64,000 nt of DNA from Neurospora tetrasperma FGSC 2508 (lineage: Eukaryota > Ascomycota > Sordariomycetes > Sordariales > Sordariaceae): the NCBI RefSeq assembly GCF_000213175.1, contig NW_009799101.1:764077-828076 (forward strand), in the 5' to 3' direction. The notes beneath the pieces are model-generated. The model did not search any database. It had not been told where the DNA came from and saw nothing but the letters and a program-made list of their open reading frames with translations. Shown here piece by piece: positions 21,836-31,970 of the stretch. Position 1 is the stretch's first letter. Each line of letters opens with the position of its first letter. Made by a program: the position numbers and the translations under genes.

Positions 21836-23821
21836 TTTGACGGTTGGTTGGGTTGATTAGCCGACTTAATTGAAGTTGCTCGCTCGGTGGTGCAAAGAGT
21901 CGCGATAGCTGCCGGCGGTGGAAATTTTTTAGGTGGATGGAAGTCTTGGCATCAAGACTGCACGGGCCAGCACCGCCGCGGCGATTAGGGCTGTGGCCCT
22001 TCCGCCCTCTGCACCTTGCCTGTGCTCGCCTACATACACTAGTGGAAGCGCCTCCAAATCACGGCTCTACCAACCCTAACCCCCGTAAAGCACCCTTGGC
22101 AGAGCACCTGCAGCGTCTGGAATTATTTGGGATCATCCCAGCGCAAGTCCAAAGTCCGCATTCCATTCCACTCCACTTTGCAACCTTGTTGACTTTAAAA
22201 AGAGTCCGTTCATCTAGTGTACTGTGTGAATCCATCATCTCCGCATGTGAAGTCTGGGGCTCACAATCACCCATCATGGACACTCGCTCACTCATTCTTC
22301 AGCAACATAGGCTGCTCATCATTGATGACACCACGAGGTGCCTGGTAGATCACAATCGGCCAATGACCTCCGTAAATTCTGAGCAAGTCTGATACAGTAA
22401 GGTAGGAACCTCTGTCAATGCAAATACCCCCTTTTGCAAAGAATTTTGACTAAACCCAATCCTTGTGATGCATATTTGCAATACCAACGTCCCCATATCT
22501 ACATCAACAGGGGTCTGATCTTGGTGAGATGGGCATTCTTACACTATACCTGTCTGTACACCGGAGGTACCCTTTGCAGACCTAGTGGCGGTCGTGTGTA
22601 GTGGTCACAGGGTCTGTATACCCAGATCCCCAATGTGCAAAACACACTCCCTCGTGCTAAGAAATCGGGTTGTCGAAATCGCTTACATCAACAGGGGTTC
22701 CTACTGCATTGCGCCGTCGCCTGTCTGCTTGTCTACCTCTACGCTATAGTCAAGGGCGAAGACGAAGACCTAGTACGCTTTATATCATAATCACATCCTC
22801 AGATATCCACATCAGAATCTCTCGTATAGGCTGGACTATCACGATACCTGCACGCATGATGTTGTGTCCTCGGGAGATCTTCAGATTACCAGATCCGCGA
22901 GCCGCCCTCTAGACTTAGCCTCCCATGCCGCCACAGCCATACCTCCTGCATCAATGAACCAATGGTAGGGATAGATGAGGACTGGGTTACACAACAATTC
23001 GTCGCTCGGGAAGGTTTTCTTGCCAATGAGCGAGGTGCTTGTCTGGAAGACTTGGAATAGCTGCCATTCGTTAACGCCAGCTTCGTGGTATCTCTGACAG
23101 ACACGGTTTCATCATGATAATATCAATTCCTCTGTCAACCTCATCACGGATACTGATTACTTTTCAGGTGATAGCCGTCGAGCTTAACGACGGGTGATGA
23201 CCAAGTCGCTGCAGTCCTCCAACACAACCATGTCCCAATCACCAGCCTCGGCGCTTTGAGCGGGCCGGTCACAGGCCCCGTAAACTTGGAATTTGTCTTC
23301 ACCGAAACGACATATTCCCGCCCTCCAGGCTTGCAGCTGAAGATACCTGCGAATGCCACAATATTCTGTCAAAGCCACGTGCGAAGAGATCTTCTATTTG
23401 GGTACTTGGACATTGCAGGACGCGCTAGAGCGGCCTGAAACTCTACGCAAAGTATCAGTCCCGAACTGGGCCGGACACAGCGACCAGTACGCCAAATCAC
23501 TCCACAGGCGCTTAACGCCCTCACACTGCGTCTGTCATCAACAATATCTTGGTTCTTGCCGGAGTGGCCTGGAATAAATAGGTTCTTATTCCCTCCGGTA
23601 TAGCGTTCGCGATTTTACGCTTAATTTGTGACTGGCATCGCTTCTTTTATTTTATTTTAAGTGTACTTTGTTCTTGTCTTTATTGCAGACATTTTCTCTT
23701 TTACCTGCTGGCAGGTTTACCTTCATTTACACAGACATTGTTTTCCTTCGTTCATTACTCTGATCATTCTTGAACACCTTGACACTAGTCGATAAAGTGT
23801 TGAATATCCTCTTCCTTTATT
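21836..23821. other. Intergenic between divergent genes, with a possible gene remnant
   Basis: About 2 kb between eS19 (minus) and the lectin-like gene (plus). A short repeated word ACATCAACAGGGGT occurs at about 22500 and 22686. A possible decayed coding segment on the minus strand is listed separately (22881-23093). Another codon-like stretch on the plus strand near 23353-23577 could not be joined to anything. Confidence 0.4.
22881..23093 (-). pseudogene. Possible exon of an unrecognised or decayed gene
   Basis: A 70-codon minus-strand frame follows a plausible splice acceptor (CTGTCAG) and shows good codon bias and a varied, protein-like composition (NEWQLFQVFQ, then NPVLIYPYHWFIDAGG), ending in TGA. 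Upstream, peptide-like stretches in the range 23140-23380 occur in two different frames, so a complete gene cannot be built. No family is recognised. It may be a pseudogene fragment or the last exon of a small gene. Confidence 0.3.
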
Positions 23822-25427
23822 ATGCTTGCCTCTCTTGGTTCTATGCTCGCGCTAGCAGCGATTGCTAGAGCCAGTCCATTGCTTCCCAGAGCAGTCGATT
23901 CGCTCAACGAAGAGGCTACGGCGGAAGCCCAACAGCGGGACGACAGTGCTACCCGTGCCTCTTCCAATGTCCAAATCAAGGTACTTAAACAAAGTATAAG
24001 GTTTGAAACAACAAATGCTAACTGGATGACAGACATCGGACGGGAGATGTCTTTTCGTTGATCAACTGTCCGGCGACTTCCGGGCAAACTTGACCCCTAT
24101 ACAAGTTGCCGACTGTGGTTCTACCGATGGTCAGGGGTGGGATGTTATCACGAGCGGCAAGCATATCTCCGGAGACGGTGGTATGCTCGTGGTGAGCACG
24201 TTGACACAAGCCTGCTTCAGCTACGATCCCCGTCGGGCGGCTGGAAACCAAGTCATTCTCTTTTCATGCGGTGGCCGAGCTGATGGTGGTAAGTAACTTG
24301 TCGCAAAAGTACCCTACAACAGAGATGTTTGGCACTGACATCTTCCAGGTGGCGAGGTCACTGACTCCCAGATATTTGCCTTTGACGGCTCATCTGGACC
24401 TCTTTCCTTCCAGCCTCAAAATGCAAAGGACACATGCTTCACGGTCTCGGGTGACACTATTAACGTTGCACCATGCAACCCGGGCGAATCTAGCCAGTCG
24501 TTCGCCTTTGGAGACGGCGCCGGTAGTGGAAACAACAATGGAGGAGGAAACGCTGACACGGGAGGGGATACCAACACTGGGGGAAATACCGACGCACAAG
24601 AGAGCACCACTTCACAACAGCCGACAACCTTCGCCACTCAAGTCACCACGACAGCTGATGCTACGGCCACGGCGTCCGTCACTTCGTCCCCGAACGGCGG
24701 GTCGGGTTCAGGTCCAGGAAGCAGTTCCGGAAACGGCGGCATTCCCACCTTCAACCCGACCGAAGCTGTACCGGTTTCGCGGGCAGGTGGTACTTTGCAG
24801 TCCACAGCAGTTGCAGAGTCTCACCAGCGAGATGATACGGCCACCCGCACTTTCAGCGATGTCTCGATCCGGGCCCCCGACGGACGGTGTCTCTTTGTTG
24901 ATCCGACAGCTGGCGACTTTCGCGAGAACTTGATCCCCATTCAACTGGTGGAGTGTACTGGATCCCCCAACGAGAAATGGGACGTTCTTACCTCGGGAAA
25001 GCATAACCAACAGGACAAAAATGGGACACCGGCTGCTTTGATAGTCAGCACTTTGGTTTGTCTGCACATCTATGACGTGGTGAAGAGCGACGTCGGGCTA
25101 ACTGAGCTTGGTCTATGCAGACTCAGGGCTGTCTCAACTTTGACGGCCGCCGAGCGGCTGGTGATACAGTCATGCTCTTCTCCTGCGGTGGACGTGCCGC
25201 TGGTGGTGAGTCGAATCACCAATGCTTTGCCGAGATGATGGATTTCTGACCGCGAACACACAGAGGGCGAAACCAGCACCGGACAACAATTCCCGTTCAA
25301 CGGAGCAACCAGCTTTGCTCTTGCACCGGTCAATGAGAAGGGCTCGATTTGCCTGATTGCTGGCGATGAGAGGGTGGACTCGGGAGCATGCCCCGACGAT
25401 GGAAGCCAACTGTTTTCCATCTTTTAG
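23822..25427 (+). CDS. Secreted protein with two tandem ricin-B-like (beta-trefoil) units
   Basis: Five exons, 23822-23980, 24033-24288, 24349-25055, 25121-25205 and 25264-25427, give 456 aa. A signal peptide (about 1-18) is followed by a short propeptide-like segment. Two homologous units each begin with a QRDD-(S/T)ATR stretch, then DGRCLFVD, a GDFR-N-(L)-PIQ run, a W-D-V-(I/L)-TSGKH block, (L/I)VSTLTQ and RRAAG..(L/I)LFSCGGRA. A Gly/Asn/Thr-rich linker of about 80 residues separates them. The pattern resembles fungal ricin-B-lectin-type secreted proteins, probably binding a carbohydrate; no enzyme domain is present. Introns 2 and 4 lie at the same place and phase (after GGRA-G-G) in the two units, so the gene arose by internal duplication. 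Unit 1 has lost or unit 2 has gained the other introns. Confidence 0.8.
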
Positions 25428-26206
25428 GTCTTGAAGGGAAGCTTTCAAGCTGGTTCATGATGATCCTTGAAACCAACAGCTTCTGGGGAGAAGAGATCAG
25501 GGGCTGTGTCCATCGGTGACCTGCCAAGCCAGTACTCTCGCTTGCTGGATTGTACCACTACTTTTTGTTATATGTCTCTGTGAATTTCCAACAGGAATGA
25601 GTTTTGACGTTTGTTGAAGAGCAACTGCTTCGCATTTGATGGTTCAGAGGTGGAACAGACACGAAACCTTGGGAAAAGTGATGTTTAGCCTGGTGATCAT
25701 TACCAAATCTCCGCATGCAAACATTGCCCTTGAATTGATTCGATCGGGATGATTGTTCCTCAGTTTGAATGGTATTCCTGTCTAGACGTGTAGTTTCCTC
25801 GAGAAATGTTGGTAGTGAGGTCATTTACTGCAGTGGTTCCTGAAGTCGAAGTTATTTGGGACGAAGATATCCCTTGATTTGTCAGCTGCTAGCCACCTGC
25901 CCACCCGTCGCATCATTCAACGCAATCAGTGGTTCCCGAGACCGTTCGCAGGCGGACCTGACATCATGCGCCGCCCCGAAAATTCGCTGCCAAAGTGACC
26001 GGCTTTGACACATTCCCCAAGCCGAAACTCCGCATCTCCCCCGCGGTCACTACCTGCGCCGACGCACCCGCTCTTGTCCAGTTGCTCCCGGAACGGCAAT
26101 TTTTTTAACACCCAAGCCACGACCAAGCGCCATCTCCGGCAACGCTGAGGAACCTAGCAATTTGCGAACAACCTACACCTAGAACCTCTACACAACCGCC
26201 GTCGTC
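25428..26206. other. Intergenic
   Basis: No gene is seen. It covers the 3' flank of the lectin-like gene and the promoter of ISA2. Confidence 0.5.
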
Positions 26207-27026
26207 ATGCCGCCCCTCCGCTGCGCCAATGCGCCCGCACCAGCGAGCCTCTTCGTCCAATTGAGCATGCGCCGAACCGCCCCGTCCCCTATTCTGGCCG
26301 ATATCCTGCTCCCGCTGCGTGCGCGCGCTCACCACAGCGTCGCCAGGAGAATAGCGACTGTTCCAACTACCACTCCGGTTTCCAAGACGCCATGGCGCAC
26401 CAGACAATCCCTATCTTCAAGCCAGTTCAACATGCGCCTGTTCACTACCACAGCCCCGAGCAAGGCCACACACACGTTATTCAACCCCCAGAACGACGAG
26501 GATGGGAACGAGATGGTGTTGGAAATTACCGAGCGGGCAGCGAAGGCTCGTTATTCCTTTAGGCCCCTTCCTCCTTTTCATTGTGCTAGCGGACAGACCG
26601 ACTAACATGGGTAACCTCCTGCCGAAACAGCGCCTTTCAGAAATCATGACCAAAGACTCCAACCCTTACCTTGCGCTGCGCATTCAAGTCGAGTCCGGCG
26701 GCTGCCACGGTTTTCAATACCTCATGAAACTGGTCACCCTCCCAGAGCAGCTTCCCGAGTTGCCTCTTGCCGAAGAGGCCGCGGAGGAATCAGAGATTCG
26801 TGAAGATGATACGATATTCAGCTATTACCCCGATGACAGCCCAGCGCCGTCCTCCCCCGATCTGACGCTACCGAAGATCATTTTGGATGGGCCCTCATTG
26901 GAGTTGCTCAAGGGCAGCAAGGTCGACTTCACCATGGAGTTGATCGGTTCCCAGTTCAAGATTGTCGATAACCCGTTGGCGACAAGTAGCTGTGGTTGTG
27001 GTACGAGTTTTGATATCAAGATCTGA
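26207..27026 (+). CDS. isa2: Mitochondrial Fe-S assembly protein Isa2 (A-type)
   Basis: Exons 26207-26545 and 26631-27026 give 244 aa. Isa2 works with Isa1 and Iba57 in making [4Fe-4S] clusters in the mitochondrial matrix. The N-terminal ~90 residues are Arg/Ala/Ser-rich with almost no acids, a presequence. The HesB/IscA fold follows, with ITERAAKRLSEIM crossing the junction, then VESGGCHGFQY and, at the C-terminus, the conserved SSCGCGTSF; the three Cys are the usual ligands. An acidic insertion (about residues 160-195) is typical of fungal Isa2. The intron (85 nt, branch CTAAC, acceptor ACAG) fits the frame only if the donor is GC rather than GT (AAG, then GCTCGT). The only nearby GT would shift the frame and lose the conserved RLSEIM. 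A sequencing indel is the alternative. Confidence 0.92.
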
Positions 27027-27417
27027 GGGACCAGGTAATGGAACGAAGGACCTCATCAGCACGGTTGAGTGTATTGTTATGTGACTGTATTGGATAGGAG
27101 GCCTCGTCTACTGGGTATACATAATAGAGCTGCAACAAGCGTTTGCTTGTTCATATATGTCACTTTAGGGGATGCGATCACGAGTAGAAGCAATGTTGGT
27201 AGACACAAAACTTGATAGAATTGGGCCCAAGTCAAGGCCAGTTACGGAGTAGGCTAGGATCACGAATCCACCGGTGCACCAGATTTTGTGATCGGAAAAC
27301 GACAAAGTTGCATTCATTCCCATCCAGCCTTTATGGCTTCCCAATTAACGCCGAGCACCATGCATCCGCAACGACCAAGACAAGGTTCGTGAGATCTCAA
27401 CGAAACCCCAATTGCAT
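27027..27417. other. Convergent 3' region of isa2 and uL30
   Basis: No gene is seen; it holds the 3' ends of two convergent genes. Confidence 0.5.
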
Positions 27418-28890
27418 TTAGTTCATCTGTCTGATGAGAGCGTTGATGTGCTCCTCACGGTTGCCGAGGTCACCGCCCTCGATGAAGTGCTTGAACTTGC
27501 GGGTACGGAAGCCACCGGTGGGGTTGGAAAGCTTGAAGGGCCAGAGGAAGTTGGAGGCCTGCTTGAAGTTGGGGCCAACGGTGTAGATCTCGTGAATGAG
27601 ATCCTCCATGCAGATGATGCCGTACTTGCCGAGGTTCTCCTCGATGATGGAGTTGTCGGTGAGGGCAACGCGCTGCTTGTTGACCTTGCCGTATCCGCGC
27701 TTGTAGATAAGCTCCTTGACGGACTTGAGGTTGGGGTAACCGTAGGCAACCCAGGGCTCGACGATCTTGATCATCTCAGCGGTGGCCTTGGTAACGCGAA
27801 CGAAGACACCGTTGTTGATCTGGAGAAGACGGAGAAGCTGGAGGATCTTGCGGGGCTTGGGGGGGATCTTGTTGATACCCTTGATGCGGATCAAGAAGAT
27901 GAGCTTGGCCTCAGCGGGGATGTGGAAAGAGCCATCCTGCTTGGCGGCGCGCTGAAGGCGGATCTTCTCGCGCTCAACGTCGCGGTACTCCTTGACGTAG
28001 GTCTCGGCGCGCTTGAAGATGACGGCACGCTTCTCCTTGTTGGCCTGTTGATTGAAGTCAGCAACGAATTTAGAACAATGCAAGCGAGTTCAAATAGTCC
28101 ATTGTTGAGGTGTAATGTCAGACCCGAAAGATGGTATTTAGCAACAGCATCGGCGAACCTAGTCGCTATGGTATGTTGTGCATCATGTTGTCCTCTGGAA
28201 GGGGGAAGCTCAAGTGGTTATACTCACAGCCTTCTTCTTCTCGATCTCGGCCTGGCGCTCAGCGCGGGCCTTCTCCTGAGACTTGCGCTTCTTCAGGAGG
28301 GTCTCGGGGACCAGGACATCGTTCTTGGTGGGGACGGAACTAAACATCTCAGATTAGTACGGGTCCAGCATACCAGAGGTATGTGGTAGAGCGCCGGTGG
28401 AGAACTGCTGCTCAAGTGCGGCATTCTCTCGTGGCTGACTCGATTGGCAGCTCGGTATAGCTGCATGGTGTAACTTTGGAGAGATGCGCTCGGCATTTTC
28501 AGCACGAGGATCACACAACCATGTACAACCTGGACAACGAATGCCCAAAAGGTGAGCCAACTACGACCGAGAACAAAGACTCAAGATTTCACACTTTCGT
28601 CCAAGTTCCTGTCGCAGCAGCGATGAATTTAAGGGAGAAAGCCAGGAGACCTTCAGCCCCAACACCCCACGAGACATCTCTCAGTCTGCAAGCCTGGTCG
28701 GTCCAAGGCCTAGAGGAAAGAGGGAGAATCATGAGAGGGATCGAGCTGGGACGATGGCTGCTCCGCGAGAAGACAGGCCAAAGACACCCAGTGAGAGGAC
28801 CACGACTATCTGCAGATTGTTCCTGGAACACGCGACGATACCATTCCTCTGGCGTCAAGGGGAAGGATCGGGGTTGGCATACGTAGACAT
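27418..28890 (-). CDS. rpl7: 60S ribosomal protein uL30 (L7)
   Basis: Minus strand, exons 28890-28883, 28339-28228 and 28044-27418, giving 248 aa. The first coding exon is only 8 nt (ATG TCT AC) and is chosen because it is the only upstream ATG with a GT donor in the correct phase; it yields [23 protein letters not shown], the expected fungal N-terminus. Intron 1 is 543 nt and intron 2 is 183 nt (GTGAGT..CAACAG). The body has the uL30 core: [26 protein letters not shown], then [12 protein letters not shown], then the [11 protein letters not shown]-like block. It is a large-subunit protein contacting 25S rRNA domain II. Intron 2 contains a probable C/D-box snoRNA, listed separately. Identity is certain; the 8-nt exon is an inference. 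Confidence 0.95.
28112..28192 (-). ncRNA. C/D-box snoRNA, snR39/snR39b-like, in uL30 intron 2
   Basis: Reading the minus strand inside uL30 intron 2, a C box (ATGATGC, one mismatch to RTGATGA, 28186-28180) and a D box (CTGA, 28121-28118) are 69 nt apart end to end. Directly upstream of the D box, 15 nt are exactly complementary to the conserved 25S rRNA segment GACCCGAAAGAUGGU (complement at 28121-28135). The fifth-nucleotide rule points to the G just before AAAG. As I recall, yeast snR39, snR59 and snR39b target this same stretch (A807 and G805), and snR39/snR59 lie in RPL7A/RPL7B introns. The terminal stem is weak (GAGG/CCTC), and C' and D' boxes are unclear. End coordinates are approximate. 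Confidence 0.68.
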
Positions 28891-29236
28891 GGTGCCGGTG
28901 GTCGATCTGCGACGATGCCAGAATTCGATGTCGAAGTACGAGCAGAAGAGAAAAAAAGGCGTTGATCGATCGTTAAGTAGGGCCCGCGAAATTTTGACAA
29001 CAGTGGGGCTGCACGGAGCCCAGGCTCAGCCGCCAAGGGGATTTAGGGTTTGTCCGACAGGTTTGGTGCCTGCCCTGTGCTCCGCTTTCTGCCACTTTTC
29101 TCCGCCAACTTCGATAGGGCATTCTCAACCGCACGAAGTCGAACTACCCCCGCCGAATTTTTATGCTGGAAAACTGGAGATCGTCCCTTTGACAGTATCA
29201 ACACCACACGTCCAAGACACCAGATCAACCGTCAAG
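28891..29236. promoter_or_regulatory. Divergent promoter of uL30 and uS11
   Basis: About 350 nt separate the start of uL30 (minus) from the start of uS11 (plus). Both are ribosomal-protein genes, so a shared promoter is likely. No individual factor site is claimed. Confidence 0.5.
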
Positions 29237-30033
<797 letters not shown>

Positions 30034-31970
30034 TTTATCAGAGAGTGGCTGCCTGGCTTCTGGGCGGAAAAGAAAAAACGGTTATCATCTGGTTTTCTCT
30101 GTGGCGTTGACAACTACGAGGAGAACGGCCTTCATTTGCCTGGTCTCCATATGATCTGGCTTGTCACATGTTGCTTTTGGCACAACTGCAGCAGATGAAT
30201 ATAGATGGGAGTCAAAAAACCCCCTTCGCTGCCACCGGCAGCTCAGATCGCAGCCTGGCTTTCGTGTGTGTTCAATGTGATCCTCTCCATGTATGCTTGT
30301 CTTTGTGAATCCAGTTGCGGGTCGTAGTTGTGTGGTCTGCTCCCAGGAACCCGGGAGTGCTTCTTGATTCATCAATACAACCTTACCCGTGAGGTGTTAC
30401 TCGGTTGTCGTTCATCTTTGAATTGGCAGATAAATGCACATCAATATCAAGATCCAATTGAAAATGAACCTTGGCCTTCGGCCGCCATATAGCAATTTGG
30501 TGCATGCATCACGCATGGTCACCGTGTTGTTTGTCCAAACCAACTCAAAAAGAAGAGACTTGGTCATGCAAAAATGAGCATTCAACTAAACTCATAGTCA
30601 AAAAATACTGTCCCCCCCCCTTCACCACACTGAATATGTGGGGGAGGGGGACAGTATCTTTTGACCATCACTGTAGTCAGCCAAGGATATACACGATAGG
30701 TACTTCACACAAACGGTAGATGTTGGGTTGTTGGTCACAAGAATTAATGAGTGCTTCTCGCTTCAGCTCCTACATTGGCCAGAAAATCTGTTGCTCCTTA
30801 CCCTTCTGTTCCATTTCCGATTGGGTCTGGCGAGTACTCACCATAACCACTACTCACACAGTTTTCCCTCATAATATCGTTTGAACTCGGCATATTTAAT
30901 TGTACACCACACTCTTTCTGTCTGCTTCGTATTCTTGCTTGGCACCATTACTTAATCGCAATAGGTACATGATGAAAATGGAGCAAAGTTACCTAGGATT
31001 AAGCCGTCTTACGATTCATGTGCGGCACCCGTTCATGTAGGAAGAGGACAGACTTTTCACAAGGGCTTCTCCGTGGTCCTGGCCTTCTCTCTCCATGTCA
31101 TGCTTGACACACACAGATCTTCAGCTTGCCTTATTACTAAAATCAGGCTGTACTCGAGTAATACAGATGTTTTCGCTCGGAGCGGCTGGCTATACAAAAG
31201 AGTCGCTTTTGTTCGAAATGCCTGATTGACAACTTGACAGTCGTTGACTGTGATGTATATCGTATATCCAAGTATTTCTACTTGGCTAAAAACCGAGATC
31301 TCACCATTGTCATGCTGGCATGTAAACTCATCAGATGCTGTCTTGTGTATGAGCTAAGCTGGGGGGTACTTGGCTCTGATAATGAAGCCTTTCAAACACT
31401 ACTATTATCCCGAAATTTCGGTGTCTTGAGATTACCTAGAGTAATGACAAAGCGGCCCAATGCAGATCACCGCGCCTCATCATAAGTCGGTTGAATGTAA
31501 TCGCTGATCCCGTGTGGCTCACCCAGAATAATGATCACGATTTTCCAACGGGCTCATCCTATACACAGCTACTACATAGATTAGTAGCCGTGGAACTAAG
31601 TCGCGTTCATACGAGAGATAGAGCAAACCTTTTCGTCAAAGATTACTCGTTTCGGGTTGGCTGTAGGAATACTCAGGTTGACATGGTGTACATTATACAC
31701 AGGTTCAGACAATTTCCATATGATAAACTAACACATCATGAAGAAAATATCAAACGCGCAATTTTGAGTGAAGCTATGCCCGAACCAAAAACACAAATTA
31801 AACCGAGAGAACCTATGATTCTAGACTAAACTTCGCTGGGTCTAACCATGGGGCAACACATTCAAGGGGATAGCACCATTAGAAGACCTGGGGAATTGCT
31901 TTTTAGTCACACACCAAAGCCCAATGCAATAGCAAAACGAAAACCACCAATTTCCCTATTCCACGGAGCT
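30034..31970. other. Intergenic, convergent 3' region with hairpin
   Basis: About 1.9 kb between the 3' ends of uS11 (plus) and eIF3c (minus). No gene is seen. It contains the inverted repeat listed at 30597-30665. The part from 30850 to 31800 is noticeably A/T-richer than the neighbouring genes. Confidence 0.5.
30597..30665. repeat. Inverted repeat / hairpin, 20-nt arms
   Basis: The arms 30597-30616 and 30646-30665 are complementary at 19 of 20 positions (GTCAAAAnATACTGTCCCCC). The central 29 nt hold further C-rich/G-rich complementarity (CCAC/GTGG), so almost the whole 69 nt could fold into one hairpin. It lies in non-coding DNA 0.6 kb past uS11. It could be a fold-back element, a small-RNA precursor or a mobile-element relic. 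Confidence 0.75.

Noticed and set aside
21937-22392. 151-codon plus-strand open frame just upstream of eS19
   Set aside because: Lies in the eS19 promoter region, lacks homology signals, and overlaps an open frame on the opposite strand.
27412-28389. 325-codon open frame antisense to uL30
   Set aside because: Shadow of uL30; Leu/Val/Glu-rich composition is typical of antisense ribosomal-protein codons, and it runs across uL30 introns.
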